A stretch of 52,349 nucleotides of DNA from Burkholderiales bacterium (GTDB lineage: Bacteria > Pseudomonadota > Gammaproteobacteria > Burkholderiales > Burkholderiaceae_C): the NCBI GenBank assembly GCA_947474755.1, contig CANJJE010000016.1, positions 1 to 52,349 of the forward strand. The letters are read 5' to 3'. The notes under the pieces were generated by a model. The model did no database searches. It was not told the origin of the DNA and saw only the letters and a list, made by a program, of their open reading frames with translations. A program made the translations under genes and the position numbers. Positions 36,393-48,418 of this stretch are shown piece after piece. Every line of letters begins with the position of its first letter. Position 1 is the stretch's first letter.

Positions 36393-36620
36393 CAACCCGC
36401 CAGGTCCGGGGCGGGCCCGATGGGAGGCAAGGCATCAGCCGTCCGATGCTGGGCAGCGACGCGGAGCCCGTGCGCAAGAACAGCTCCGTACCCATGCTGA
36501 TGGTGCGCGACGAGGGCGCCAGCGCGTGGCGTACGGATCGCGGAGCGCTCGCGTCGTGGCGATGGGGGTGGACCAAACCGTTTCATCTGCCACCGACACA
36601 GGAGCGAATCGGAGCTTCGC

Positions 36621-36634
36621 TTGATCTGGCGCAA
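36621..36634 (+). promoter_or_regulatory. FNR/ANR-like half-palindrome upstream of the DksA-like gene
   Basis: TTGATCTGGCGCAA matches the FNR consensus TTGATNNNNATCAA at 8 of the 10 defined positions. It is centred 41 bp before the ATG, which would put a class II start site at or near the start codon. The right arm is imperfect. Confidence 0.3.
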
Positions 36635-36668
36635 ACACCGGCCTCGCCTGGGACCTCATCATGAATCC

Positions 36669-37046
36669 ATGAACACCCCGACTCAGGAACAGATGGAGCT
36701 TGTCCGGCGAACGCTTGAGCGGCGCGCAGCGCAGCTCAAGCTCGAATTGGCCGAGCATGGAGAGATTCACGACCGCACCGATGCGGGCCCGGGTGTGGCC
36801 GACACCAAGGATCTGGCCAGCAGCCAAGCGACCGACGAGGTCGGCGCAGCCGAGGTTGAGCGCGACCGCGACGAATTGCGACAGATCGAAGCGGCGTTTC
36901 AGCGCCTGGCTCAGGGCCGTTACGGGCAATGCGTGGATTGCGGCGACACCATCGATGCTGCTCGCCTCGCCGCGCAGCCGGCAGCCACGCGCTGCCTGAC
37001 ATGCCAGCAACAGCGGGAACATGCGCAGCATCCAGGAGAGCACTGA
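36669..37046 (+). CDS. DksA/TraR-family zinc-finger protein
   Basis: A 125-residue protein of the DksA/TraR family. The coiled-coil part (roughly 8-82) is Glu/Arg-rich. The C4 zinc finger uses C88, C91, C109 and C112 (CVDCGDTIDAARL, then CLTC). The ATG at 36669 is chosen because the coiled coil starts just after it; the upstream frame is featureless. Family members bind the RNA-polymerase secondary channel and modulate transcription under stress. It is shorter than housekeeping DksA (about 150), so it is likely a paralogue. Confidence 0.9.
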   Translation: MNTPTQEQMELVRRTLERRAAQLKLELAEHGEIHDRTDAGPGVADTKDLASSQATDEVGAAEVERDRDELRQIEAAFQRLAQGRYGQCVDCGDTIDAARLAAQPAATRCLTCQQQREHAQHPGEH

Positions 37047-37237
37047 TGGAAACCGTCATCGAAACACGAAGCTCGCCGAGGGTTGCTGCAAAAAGGTCGG
37101 CATTGCCATTGCGCACCAGCGTGGCCCGGCAGATCGCCGCGCATACCGATGTGTTCGCGCTGGCACATGAGCTCTGCCTCGCCCGGTTGCGGGGTGCCCT
37201 GCCGGACAGGACTGGTCACACAAAGCTGCACGGCTGA
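37046..37237 (+). CDS. Hypothetical small protein coupled to the DksA-like gene
   Basis: A 63-codon ORF whose ATG overlaps the DksA-like stop (TGATG) and has GGAG upstream. The product begins METVIETRSSPRVAAKRS, is basic, and has a predicted amphipathic segment around ARQIAAHTDVFALAHELCLA. I recognise no family. The coupling and Shine-Dalgarno support translation, but its shortness leaves doubt. Confidence 0.4.
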   Translation: METVIETRSSPRVAAKRSALPLRTSVARQIAAHTDVFALAHELCLARLRGALPDRTGHTKLHG

Positions 37238-37402
37238 GCCGCGCCTGTCCCTGGCACGGTACGGGTGCAGGCTCGTGCTGCTGAGCAGAATCGGCGCCCC
37301 TCGGTCACGCGAGGTGCGGCGTTCAGGTCATTCGGCGCTCCAGTGCCTGTCCGCCGGCGTCAGCTGCCGCGGGACGCTCAGCAGTCAGAGCCTTGAAGAC
37401 TC

Positions 37403-38661
37403 ATGCCCCTAAACGAACGATTGACCCGAACGCTGGTCATGGCTCGTCGCCATGTCGGCCTGGGCATGCTGCTGCTGACGGTACTGCTGCTGGCGGTGCT
37501 GGCCGGACCGAGGCTGTTGCTGGGACCCGAAGTGCCGGTCCTGACGGTCGTGCAGCGCGACTTCGTGCAGACCGTGGTGGCGAGCGGGCGGGTCGAGGCG
37601 CCGCACCGCGTGGAGCTTGGCGCACAGATCACCGGGACGGTGCTGCGCGTGCCAGTGCGCGAGGGGCAGGACGTGACGGCCGGCACTGTCCTTGTCGAGT
37701 TGGAGTCGGCTGAATGGCGCGCCGCTGCGAGGCAGGCCGATCTGGCGGTTCAACAGGCGCGAGCCCGGTTGCGCCAGTTGCGCGAGGTGCAGGCGCCAGT
37801 GGCCGAGCAGGCGCTTCTCCAGGCGCAGGCCAATCATGATGCGGCGCGGAAAGCACTGGCACGAAACCTCGACCTGTTCACCAAGGGCTTCATCGGCCAG
37901 GCCGCACTCGACGAGACGCAGCGCGCCGAGCATGTGGCGCAGGCTCAGGTGCTCACCGCCCGGCAGCAACTCGCCAGCACGCGCCCGGCCGGCAGCGACG
38001 CGGCGATGGCCGAGACGGCCCTGGCGCAGGCACAGGCCGGCGCACAGATCGCACGCGCCAAGCTGCGCTACGCCACGATCAGCGCGCCGGTGGCCGGTAC
38101 GCTGATCACCCGCAACGTCGAGCCCGGAGACGTGGTTCAGCCCGGCAAGGTACTGATGGTCCTGTCGCCGCTCGGCGAAACGCAACTCGTCGTGCAGATC
38201 GACGAGAAGAATCTGGGCCTGCTGCGCGTGGGTCAGCGTTCACTGGCGTCCGCCGACGCCTATGCGAACGATCGTTTCGCAGCCGAGATCGAATACATCA
38301 ACCCGAGCGTCGATGCACAGCGCGGAGCCGTGGAGGTGAAGCTGCGCGTGCCCGCGCCGCCACCCTATCTCAGGCAGGACATGACGGTGTCGGTCGACAT
38401 CGACGTGGCCCGAGTTGCGAATGCGGTGCTGGTACCCGGCGATGCGCTGCACGACGCCGACACGGCGTCGCCCTGGGTGCTGAAACTCGACGGCCGTCAC
38501 GTGCGCCGACAAGCGGTGAAGCTGGGCCTGCGCAGCAGTGGGCTGGCCGAAGTCCTGGAAGGTCTGCGTGCCGGCGACCAGGTGACGCCGGCGGCCGGGC
38601 CAGACGTCGTCATGCTCCAGGATGGCACTCGCATCCGGCCGACGGCGAACGCTGCACAGAG

Positions 38662-38665
<4 letters not shown>
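37403..38665 (+). CDS. Membrane-fusion (HlyD/MacA-like) periplasmic adaptor
   Basis: A 420-residue adaptor of an ABC efflux or export system. One N-terminal membrane helix (about 19-41), then a barrel/lipoyl half (GQDVTAGTVLVELES), a coiled-coil hairpin (about 100-215, rich in Ala/Gln/Arg), the second lipoyl half (ISAPVAGTLITRNVEPGDVV) and a C-terminal beta-barrel domain. Its stop overlaps the permease GTG by 4 bp. Adaptor, permease and ATPase form a MacAB-type set. No outer-membrane factor gene is adjacent. Confidence 0.92.
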
Positions 38666-39969
<1,304 letters not shown>

Positions 39970-40112
39970 ACACCATCCATCCCCGAGCGCCTGGGGCGGC
40001 TCCCGGCCTCGAAGGCGACGCCTGCGGACCGGTCCAGCCGGGCCTGCGGTGCCCGCCAGATGGCCTTCGGCTCGCGCCAGGACGCGGGCGCTCGGCATCG
40101 CGGGCCGCTGAC

Positions 40113-40823
<711 letters not shown>

Positions 40824-40908
40824 GCTGGCGACGTTCAAGGCGAGGCAGGAGCAGATAAGGGCCGGGCGCGTGCTCATGCCGCACCTTCGCCGAGCCTCTG
40901 CGAGGCGC

Positions 40909-42135
40909 CTACGTGCCCAGACCCACCGATGCGAACAGCCGCCCGTAGTTGTCCTGCGCGGCGGCGATCAATTCATCGCGTTTTCGTTCGCGCTCGATGG
41001 CTGGGGTTTCCAGCGCATGCGCGACCGCCTCCAGGACCTTTGAAGGATCGCCGACGTCCACGCACCGCTGGTGCGGCGCAATGTCCCAGGTCTGCAGATA
41101 GGCGCCGAGCTTCGGGCTCCTGGAGTCCAGCCCCAGATGTGGCACGGCGAACGACTGGGCCGTGATGTTCCCATGCAGGCTGGTACCGAGAAAGAGCGTC
41201 GATCGGGCGATCGCCAGCATGATCTCGCCGATGCTGGCGTCATCGGGCACCAGCGCGTGGGGCGTGCGCAGCTGTTGTGACAGGCCCCGCAAGTAGAGAT
41301 CGTCGTCCAGTCCTGTGTAGCGCCCGATGGGCAGCAGCAGTGCGCGCAGTCCATGCTGCTGGTAGAGCCCTTCGCAGATGACCCGTACGCGGTCCGTGTT
41401 GGCGCTGCCGAAGCCGACGTTGGCCTGCACGCAGGCGTACGGTTGTGCCAGCAGCGCCCGCAGATCACTTCGCGCGTGATGAGAGAGTTTGTCGACGGGG
41501 TAGAAGCGCGACATGAGCACTGCCGAATCCGGTGAGAGGTTGACGCCCGACGGCGGCGCTGTCGGTGTCAGGATGTCGCGAACCTGGGCGTCGCGTACCG
41601 ACAGGTACTGCGCCTGCTGCAGCGCCTGGTAGGCCGCTTGTCGCAGACTGTCGGGCAAGCTGGCGATCTCCGTGCCGCCCACTGCGTTGTAGACCACGTC
41701 AATGCGCTGCTGAAAGTCGCCGGGCGCGATGATGAATGGGGTGCAGGAGCGGCCGGCAAAACTCCGCCGGATCAGCCGGTCAACGCGCGTGCGGCCGATC
41801 AGGCGGCCACCGTAGTACAGCGCTTTGTTCCCCAGGGGGCCCAGTGTGTGCGAGTAGACGTCGATCCAGTCGACGCCCAGGATGCCACCCCCATTGATCA
41901 TGCAGACATCACCGTCACGCAGGAACGAGCCATCGTGGAGTTCGCTCATGCGGCGGTTCGGAATGGCGCCGTAGCACAACAGGTCAGCCTCCCGCAGCGA
42001 GAACGGACGTGTCTCGGCGGCGATGCCGCGACGACTCAGTTCCTGGTTTGTGATCAGAGGGAACAGCAGATCGCCGTAGTTGAAGCGGTCGTAGGCGCCC
42101 ACCAAGGCGATCCTGCGTGGAGACATGGGGGGCAT
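40909..42135 (-). CDS. Polysaccharide pyruvyl transferase family protein
   Basis: A 408-residue enzyme of the family that adds ketal pyruvate to sugars of surface polysaccharides. The N-terminal GAYDRFNYGDLLFPLI and the C-terminal GTSLHGNITAQSFAVPHLGL are family hallmarks; INGGGILGVDWID is a further loop. The ATG at 42135 has a GGAG about 9 nt upstream and is preferred over an outer start at 42156 and an inner ATG at 42126. It is divergent from a PEP-CTERM gene and converges with the ABC ATPase. No other glycan genes lie close by. Confidence 0.88.
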   Translation of the reverse strand: MPPMSPRRIALVGAYDRFNYGDLLFPLITNQELSRRGIAAETRPFSLREADLLCYGAIPNRRMSELHDGSFLRDGDVCMINGGGILGVDWIDVYSHTLGPLGNKALYYGGRLIGRTRVDRLIRRSFAGRSCTPFIIAPGDFQQRIDVVYNAVGGTEIASLPDSLRQAAYQALQQAQYLSVRDAQVRDILTPTAPPSGVNLSPDSAVLMSRFYPVDKLSHHARSDLRALLAQPYACVQANVGFGSANTDRVRVICEGLYQQHGLRALLLPIGRYTGLDDDLYLRGLSQQLRTPHALVPDDASIGEIMLAIARSTLFLGTSLHGNITAQSFAVPHLGLDSRSPKLGAYLQTWDIAPHQRCVDVGDPSKVLEAVAHALETPAIERERKRDELIAAAQDNYGRLFASVGLGT

Positions 42136-42532
42136 CAGGAGACTCCAGGGGGACACGCAGTGCAGGTGGCGACGCTTCTACAGCTTGAGGATAGGGTTTT
42201 CCATGGCTGCCAGCAACGCCTACATGAGTGGTCAGGGAGGTGCTGCGACCGCTTGGAATGACAAGTTTCAACGTTGGCGACCTCGCGTTGCGCTGATTCG
42301 TAACCACGGAGATGCGGGCAAACGTGCACTCTTGCACGGGATAGCCCTGCGGATCAGGGATGTGCCAGGCGCAAGCCGCCGCTATGCTCGGAAGCTTATG
42401 AAGCTGTGCGTCCACGACCCGATGTCGTGCCGCAGTGAGGGGGGCGCACTCTCGCTCTGTCAGCGGCCTTTGCCGACGATGTTCGATTTGCAGCAGCGTC
42501 TCGCAGGCCAGCACAACTGAGGTCGATAAGCC
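42136..42532. other. Divergent intergenic region between the pyruvyl transferase and PEP-CTERM genes
   Basis: About 400 bp. A 6-bp dyad CGTGCA-CTCT-TGCACG lies at 42323-42338 and could be an operator. I found no convincing -24/-12 (sigma-54) promoter, the kind often tied to PEP-CTERM genes. A frame at 42125-42520 is open but shows no family features. Confidence 0.4.
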
Positions 42533-43357
42533 ATGACAGGAATCCACAGCTCACCCCGGCGAGCCCTGTTCAAGGGTGCCATGGTGCTCCTTGCAGCAAT
42601 GGGCTTCCTCGCGGCTGGCGCCATGCAGAGTTGGGCCGCACCCGTCACCTACAACGCTGCGTCGGAATTCAACGGGCTGCAAGGCGGTTCCACCGGCGTG
42701 TGGAACTACGGTCGGCTCGATGGCGCCGGGGGAGCGTTCTCCTTGGGCTCTTACGACGGCTCCAATTTCAAGGGCCCAGGGGGCGGCAGCTATCTGTTGG
42801 TCGGCGCTGGCTTCATGCACCCGGGCTGCCTGGATGCGGGCGGCGGTACGTGCCAGCTCGACAAGGCATTCGCCAACCTTCGCTTCACGGCCCCCACCGC
42901 GGGCACCTACACGGCGACCTTCCAGGTCAGGCTGTCCGATCCACTGAATAACCCGGTCAACTGCGAGTACTGGGGATGCGACCAGCCCGGCCGTGCCGAT
43001 TGGCGCCGGGACGGCGTGCGGATGTGGCTCGGGAGCGACTACAAGGACCTGTCGAGTTGGGGAGGGGGCACGACTCCCGTGGCCGATGCGTTCGCGGGCA
43101 AGACGCTGACCCAGACATTCACGCTGGGCGCGGGGCAGTTCATCGACTTCTCGGTTGACCACAATGGCGCCCGGGAATGCGCCCTCTGCACGCCCAGCCC
43201 CAATCGTTTCAACCTCTACGACTCCACCCGATACGCCGCGACCGTCTCCAGCCAGACCGTGCCCGAACCGAGTTCGGCCCTGCTGGTCGCGGCGGCCTTG
43301 TTTTCGCTGGGATGGGCGCGCTCGCGAAGGCGTCACGCGCAGGACGAGCGCAACTAG
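42533..43357 (+). CDS. PEP-CTERM sorting-domain protein with six cysteines
   Basis: A 274-residue exported protein. A signal peptide (helix about 15-33, ending SWAAP) and the C-terminal PEP-CTERM signal (VPEPSSALLVAAALF from residue 243, then a helix and SRRRH) predict handling by an exosortase such as EpsH/XrtA, none of which is in the window. The mature body is glycine-rich and has six cysteines in three close pairs: HPGCLDAGGGTC, NCEYWGC and ECALC. The last pairs suggest disulfides or a metal site. A GAGG Shine-Dalgarno precedes the ATG. Function unknown; such proteins are usually surface or matrix components. Confidence 0.88.
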   Translation: MTGIHSSPRRALFKGAMVLLAAMGFLAAGAMQSWAAPVTYNAASEFNGLQGGSTGVWNYGRLDGAGGAFSLGSYDGSNFKGPGGGSYLLVGAGFMHPGCLDAGGGTCQLDKAFANLRFTAPTAGTYTATFQVRLSDPLNNPVNCEYWGCDQPGRADWRRDGVRMWLGSDYKDLSSWGGGTTPVADAFAGKTLTQTFTLGAGQFIDFSVDHNGARECALCTPSPNRFNLYDSTRYAATVSSQTVPEPSSALLVAAALFSLGWARSRRRHAQDERN

Positions 43358-43608
43358 AGATCACGACACCGCGCACTTCGCTTCGCCCCGCTGAGGGCCA
43401 CCGCCCTGCTGTCCGCATTCGCCCAACACCAACCCAGCTGCACCGTCCTGCGCAGCACTGGGCATTTGCACATGAACCGAGACGGCTCTGCCTGCTGCCC
43501 AGCAAGGACCTCACCACGAGCGTGGGGGAGACGACTTCGTGCGAGCCCAGCAAGAGGCGACACGCCCCCGGACGATTCGCAGCACGCAGTCGCTGCGCCA
43601 CGCCGGCA

Positions 43609-44772
43609 TCAGCGTAGGCGCACGCGTGCGCCATCGGCAAGATGGTTGACGGGGTAACGGATGACGACATCGCCCTCGACGAGACCGCCGCGCACTTCGG
43701 CTTCGTTGACGTTGCGTTGCCCGATCGTGATAACCCGGCGGCGTGCGCGAGCGTCGTCCACGACGAACACGCACCAGACCGCTTCGCAGCGGAAGAGCGC
43801 GCTCGCGGGAACCTTCAGCACACGCTCGGCCTGCCACACGACGATGCGTGCCGTGACTCGATATCCGTCTCCGAGATTGCCCGGTGCGTCGACGAAATCC
43901 GCGATGACGTTGGCACGTTTCTCCTCGATGCCCAGGGCGGAAACCTTGGTCACGGCGTAGGGTTCGACCCGGCGCACCCTGGCGCGCAGGACCTGCTCAC
44001 CCCCCCACCCTTCGATGAGCACCGGCATGCCGGGGGCGACCTTCACCGCTTCGCTCGAGAGCAGTTCGACGACGATTTCCAGGTGGCCGAGATCGCCCAG
44101 CGTCATCAGCGGCGTGCCTGCGGTCACGACGCGCTCGCTGGCATCCGGGATGCGCAGGATGCGCGCCGCCATCGGCGACCGCACGTCGACCAGCCCCCCC
44201 TGCGCGAAGGTCGCCCCGAGCCCTGAGCGAGCCACGCGCACGTCGGCAGCCGCCGCGCGCGCACGAAAGCGTGCCCCCTCGAGTGCACTGACCGAGATGA
44301 CTTCCGCGTTGCGCGCCCGTTCGACGGCCTGCGGCGGCATGAACCCCTCCTGGGCGAGCCGGATCGCGCGCTCGTGCTCGCGGCGCGCCTGGGCGAGGGC
44401 CTCGTCCGCCGCCAGCACGCGCTGGTCGGCTTCGCTCTGAACGGCCTGCGCCGCAGCGACACGCGCCGTCAGCTCGTCCTTTTCGCGCAGCGACAGAGGC
44501 AGTGCCGCGATGCGCGCGACGAGCTGGCTCTCCTGCACGGCATCGCCGTCGTGCAGCGCAATGCGCAGCAGTCGTCCTGTCACGGGCGCGACCAGGACGT
44601 AGCGGTCATGACTGCGGGTCTCGCCCTGGTCATCGACGGTGACCTGCATCGCGCCCGTCTGCACGGCACCGGCATCGACCAGGACAGGCTCGGGCAGCAG
44701 GAGCATGAGTACTGCGCCCGCGACGGTGGCAACGGCGAGCGCCGCGAGGATGCGTTTCCAGGGGATGCGCAT
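43609..44772 (-). CDS. Membrane-fusion (HlyD-like) adaptor of a second ABC system
   Basis: A 387-residue adaptor: N-terminal helix (about 9-27), first lipoyl half with VLVAPVTGRLLRIALHDGDAV, a coiled-coil hairpin (about 90-175), the second half (VDVRSPMAARILRIPDASE) and a beta-barrel domain ending in ALFRCEAVWCVFVVDD. The spacing and sequence differ clearly from the adaptor at 37.4 kb, so the two systems are not recent duplicates. It is the last gene of the ATPase-permease-adaptor operon, 7 bp after the permease. Confidence 0.92.
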   Translation of the reverse strand: MRIPWKRILAALAVATVAGAVLMLLLPEPVLVDAGAVQTGAMQVTVDDQGETRSHDRYVLVAPVTGRLLRIALHDGDAVQESQLVARIAALPLSLREKDELTARVAAAQAVQSEADQRVLAADEALAQARREHERAIRLAQEGFMPPQAVERARNAEVISVSALEGARFRARAAAADVRVARSGLGATFAQGGLVDVRSPMAARILRIPDASERVVTAGTPLMTLGDLGHLEIVVELLSSEAVKVAPGMPVLIEGWGGEQVLRARVRRVEPYAVTKVSALGIEEKRANVIADFVDAPGNLGDGYRVTARIVVWQAERVLKVPASALFRCEAVWCVFVVDDARARRRVITIGQRNVNEAEVRGGLVEGDVVIRYPVNHLADGARVRLR

Positions 44773-44779
44773 GGCTGTC

Positions 44780-47146
44780 TTACTCCCGGGTCTTGAGTAC
44801 CGCGACGAGATCGAGGCGCCGGAGGCGCCGCGCGACGATCAGTGCCGACAGCGCGAAGGCGGCCAGTGCGGCGAGCGTCGCGCCGGCGAATGACCATGGG
44901 TGCAGAACGAGTGGCAGCCGGAACAGCTCGCGGTCGAACGCCGGGATCAGCGCGGCGCAGATGCCGTAGCCGAGCGCCAGTCCCGCCGGCAGGGCCGCGA
45001 GCGTCAGCAGACCCTGCTCGCCGAGCAGCAGGTACGCGACCTCGCGCTGCGTGAATCCCAGCACCGAGAGGCTTGCAAGCTCGTTGCCACGCTCGGACAG
45101 GGCGATACGCGCGCTGTTGTAGACCACGCCGGCCACGATGATGCCCGCCATGAGCGTGAGGATCGAAGTGAAGAACAGGAACGTACGGTTCATGGTCTCG
45201 ACGATGCTCTGCTGAACGGCACCGCGCACCGCGATGCCGCCCACTGACGGCATGCGCTTCAGCCGCTCGTAGAGGGCCGGCGCGCGGTCGGATTGAACGC
45301 GCAGGTATGCGCCCGAGCTGGTGTCGTCTTCTCCCAGCAGGCGGGTCAGTGCGCGGGCATCCATGTATGCCCCCAGGCCGAGATACTCGTCGACGATGCG
45401 CACGACCGGCACCTCGCGCATGGGCCGCGCGCCCTCGAGCACTTCCATGGCCACCACCCCGCCGACAGAGACGCCCAGCACGCGTGCGAGCTTGTCGTTG
45501 AGCACCAGCCCCTCGGGCGGCAGATCGACTGGCCGCCGTCGGGTGTCGATCAGGCGGCGCAGCTCGTGTTCCGAGGAGAGCCCGACGATCTCGACGCGCT
45601 TGCTTCGATGACCGTGCCGCAGCCACGCCGGGGCCGACCGAAAGGACTCCACCCGGAGGACGCCGTCCATCCGGGCGATTTCCCCGGCAGCCTTTGCGCT
45701 CCTGGGCTCGTTGTAGAACAGCGTGACGTCCTCTCGCTGGATCTCGTCGAACTGCACGTCCGTCATGTGGTTCACGGCGTCCGCGCCAAAGCGTCCGACC
45801 AGCATCAGGCCGATCGCGAGGGCCATGGCCAGCACCGAGGCGGCGGCCTTCCACGGCCGCCTCAGGAGGTTGCGCACGGTCATCCGCAGCGAAGCCGGCA
45901 GGCGGGCCGCAAGGCCGAGGCGTTCCAGCAGACCGGCCCGGAAGCTCGCAGGCGGCTCCGGACGCATCGCTTCGGCTGGCGCGAGACGCACGACGCGCCA
46001 CACCGCCACCGCGGCGCCCGATGCCGCCGAGGTCAGGCTCACTGCGGCGGCCACCAGCAGCAGCGGCGGCTCGACCAGGAGCCGCAGCTGCGGAAAGTGG
46101 AAGAAACCGCGGTAGATATCGACGTACACCTCGCCCAGGTAGAGCCCGGCCGGAAAGCCGATGAGCAGGCCCAGCCCCACTGTGGCCATCGCCACGAGAA
46201 AGTAATGCAGCCCCACACGCAGGTCCGAGTGCCCGAAGGCCTTGAGCAGACCGACCTGCGTGCGTTGGGTGGCGACTAGGCGCGCCAGCACGACATAGAG
46301 CAGAAAGGCACCCACTGCGAGAAAGATGCTCGGAATGGTGGTCGTCATCACCGCGATCTCGCCGAGTTCGTCGGCAAGAAAACGGTGCGACAGCTGTTCC
46401 TCACGTCCGTACGCGGCCAGGCCGCCGTAGCGCTTCAGCAGCGCATCAAGACCCGCGAGGACCTCGCGCTCGTTGGCCCCCGCGGCGAGCGACAGGACCA
46501 CGTCATTGAACGCACCCTGCATGTCGAATGCCGGGGCCAGCGCCTCGTGGGCCATCCACAGCACGCCGTAGCGGCGGTTGTCGGGGAACAGCATGCCCGA
46601 GCCGACCTCGTAGACAAACTCGGGAGACAGGCCGATGCCGACGATCACGAGGTTCGTCCAGCGACCGTGCAGAAGCGCGCCGATGCGCCCGCCGACGTCC
46701 AGGCCGTTGGCCTTCGCAAAGGCATGGCTGATGAGCACCTCATCGGTTGCGCCAGGGTCGAGATAGCGGCCCCGCAGGAGATGAACATCGTTGAGGATGG
46801 GCGCGCGTCGCTCGGGGATGGAGACGATGCGCGCGATGGCAGGCTCCGCAAGACCCGGGATATCTGCCGACACCTCGACCACGATGCGCGTGCGCACCTG
46901 CGCGACGCCGGGAAGGTGGCGGATCTCCGCCGCCAGCGCATCGGGAGCGCGCTTCAGGTGCGCGAAGACATCGGCCAGATGCGACTCGCGGTAGAACTCC
47001 TGCTGAGCGACGAGCAGCGAGTGATAAGTGCCTCGCGTGCCCACGAGGGTCGCGAGGCCACACGCCAGGACCAGCGCTGCGGCCAGGATCTGACCGCGCA
47101 GGTGCCACAGGTCGCGCCACAGCATGCGGTTGAGCGTGCCTACCAA
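44780..47146 (-). CDS. Large ABC permease with two FtsX domains
   Basis: A 788-residue permease. The N-terminal helix (about 14-38, [19 protein letters not shown]) is followed by a periplasmic domain, then three helices and an FtsX-type coupling segment ([18 protein letters not shown]), a second such unit, and a C-terminal three-helix block ([23 protein letters not shown]). Eight or so helices in two repeats fit the large-permease form. I chose the TTG at 47146, which has a strong GGAGG 7 nt before it and overlaps the ATPase stop; the ATG at 47125 has no clear ribosome site. Substrate unknown. Confidence 0.9.
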   Translation of the reverse strand: MVGTLNRMLWRDLWHLRGQILAAALVLACGLATLVGTRGTYHSLLVAQQEFYRESHLADVFAHLKRAPDALAAEIRHLPGVAQVRTRIVVEVSADIPGLAEPAIARIVSIPERRAPILNDVHLLRGRYLDPGATDEVLISHAFAKANGLDVGGRIGALLHGRWTNLVIVGIGLSPEFVYEVGSGMLFPDNRRYGVLWMAHEALAPAFDMQGAFNDVVLSLAAGANEREVLAGLDALLKRYGGLAAYGREEQLSHRFLADELGEIAVMTTTIPSIFLAVGAFLLYVVLARLVATQRTQVGLLKAFGHSDLRVGLHYFLVAMATVGLGLLIGFPAGLYLGEVYVDIYRGFFHFPQLRLLVEPPLLLVAAAVSLTSAASGAAVAVWRVVRLAPAEAMRPEPPASFRAGLLERLGLAARLPASLRMTVRNLLRRPWKAAASVLAMALAIGLMLVGRFGADAVNHMTDVQFDEIQREDVTLFYNEPRSAKAAGEIARMDGVLRVESFRSAPAWLRHGHRSKRVEIVGLSSEHELRRLIDTRRRPVDLPPEGLVLNDKLARVLGVSVGGVVAMEVLEGARPMREVPVVRIVDEYLGLGAYMDARALTRLLGEDDTSSGAYLRVQSDRAPALYERLKRMPSVGGIAVRGAVQQSIVETMNRTFLFFTSILTLMAGIIVAGVVYNSARIALSERGNELASLSVLGFTQREVAYLLLGEQGLLTLAALPAGLALGYGICAALIPAFDRELFRLPLVLHPWSFAGATLAALAAFALSALIVARRLRRLDLVAVLKTRE

Positions 47147-47931
47147 GAGATGTCCTCCGGCGTCAGCCTGATCGCATTGCGCTGGATGTCGACGATGCGT
47201 CCACTGCTGATGCGAATCACGCGATCCGCCAGCCCGGCGATGGCGGCGTTGTGGGTGATCACGACGGTGATCGTCCTGCGCTCCTCGTTGATGCGCTGCA
47301 GCACGCGCAGCACGAGCTTGCCTGTCGCATAGTCCAGCGCCCCCGTCGGCTCGTCGCACAGCAGCACGTCGGGGCGCTTGGCGACGGCACGTGCGATGGC
47401 CACGCGCTGCTGCTCTCCGCCGGAGAGCTGCGCGGGAAAGTGATCGCGCCGTTCGCCCATTTCGACGAGCGAGAGCGCCTCGCCCGGATCGAGGGGCGAC
47501 TCGGCGATCTCCGTGACGAGCGCAACGTTCTCCAGCGCCGTCAGGCTGGGAATCAGGTTGTAGAACTGAAAGACGAACCCGACGTGTTCGCGCCGGTAGC
47601 GGGTGAGCTCGGCGGCCGTCGCTGCCGTGAGATCGTGGTCACGGAAACGCACCTGACCCGCAGTGGGCCGATCCAGACCCCCAAGGATGTTGAGCAGCGT
47701 CGACTTGCCGCTGCCCGACGCCCCGAGCAGGACGACGAATTCGCCGGGCAGCAGGTCCAGGTCGACCTCTCGCAGGGCGTGCACCTGCGTCTCGCCCATT
47801 CGGTAGACCTTGCTCACCCCGCTCATGCGGAAGACAGGATCCTGACCTTCGACGTGCGAGGCATCTTGCAGGGCTGCAGCGGAGCTTTCTCCGGACACGA
47901 CTGTCCCCCCTTCCTGGAGCGCGCTCGACAT
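47140..47931 (-). CDS. ABC transporter ATPase, LolD/MacB-like
   Basis: A 263-residue ATPase with a roughly 30-residue unstructured N-terminal tail before the domain starts ([14 protein letters not shown]). Walker [11 protein letters not shown]-loop [17 protein letters not shown], signature LSGGEQQR, Walker [13 protein letters not shown] and the switch histidine in VITHN are intact. First gene of the second ATPase-permease-adaptor operon; its 3' end overlaps the permease start. Confidence 0.93.
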   Translation of the reverse strand: MSSALQEGGTVVSGESSAAALQDASHVEGQDPVFRMSGVSKVYRMGETQVHALREVDLDLLPGEFVVLLGASGSGKSTLLNILGGLDRPTAGQVRFRDHDLTAATAAELTRYRREHVGFVFQFYNLIPSLTALENVALVTEIAESPLDPGEALSLVEMGERRDHFPAQLSGGEQQRVAIARAVAKRPDVLLCDEPTGALDYATGKLVLRVLQRINEERRTITVVITHNAAIAGLADRVIRISSGRIVDIQRNAIRLTPEDISW

Positions 47932-48414
47932 CGACTCTCGTCGTGCCTGAACCCGCCTGACCCAAGGATAGCCTCATCGCCGGCGCCGGCGAGGGGCAAG
48001 CCTCGATGCGCGTTACCTCCGCCGCCGCCGAAGACCACCGTCCGTTCAGCGCAATGGCGCGCGCGCGATCAACGTCGCAGCCGTCGTCGAGACCGCGCAG
48101 AAAACTCGCGCCCACGACGCCTGCGATCAAGGCGGCGACAAGGCCGATCACGCCCCACTGGACCCCGTCGAAAAATCTCGGCTACGCCGAACGCTTCAGC
48201 GGTCCGAGGTGCGTGCCCGTGGGCAGTTCCCGAAATACGAGCAGCGCCGCCATCAGCACCAGGGGCAGGTGGAACATCAGCAACTCCTGAAATCTCGACT
48301 GGAGGTGGCGCAAGAGCTGCCGCCTCTCCCCGATAGCCTGGAGTTCAAGCTGAAGACACCGTGGCGAGACGGCCTTGCAGGCCGAGGCTGAGCCCGAGCA
48401 GCTTGGTGTCCACG
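47932..48414. other. Gene-poor region upstream of the second ABC operon
   Basis: About 480 bp. One minus-strand frame (48418-48182) encodes a single strong membrane helix (LLMFHLPLVLMAALLVF) and stops at TAG. The same frame continues past the stop with a second helix (GVIGLVAALIAGVVG). The pattern suggests the remnant of a decayed membrane-protein gene, not a working one. Confidence 0.4.
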
Positions 48415-48418
48415 TCAC
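48036..48418 (-). pseudogene. Possible remnant of a small two-helix membrane protein gene
   Basis: Two hydrophobic helices separated by an in-frame TAG at 48184-48182 lie in the same minus-strand reading frame. The upstream part overlaps the stop of the membrane protein at 48415. I do not recognise the parent family, so the boundaries are approximate and two unrelated spurious ORFs remain possible. Confidence 0.2.

Larger units (their letters stand above)
36306..36668. other. Intergenic region between the MepK-like and DksA-like genes
   Basis: About 360 bp. It holds a near-perfect dyad at 36374-36392 and an FNR-like sequence at 36621-36634. Frames crossing the region, such as one at 36323-36664, have no recognisable features and I do not call them. 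Confidence 0.45.

Noticed and set aside
40894-40906. GCCTC-TGC-GAGGC hairpin between the ABC ATPase and pyruvyl transferase genes
   Set aside because: The 5-bp stem with a 3-nt loop has no T-run and is common in GC-rich DNA.
42330-42420. Possible sigma-54 promoter before the PEP-CTERM or pyruvyl transferase gene
   Set aside because: A TGGCAC occurs on the minus strand but the -12 GC is absent at the right spacing.
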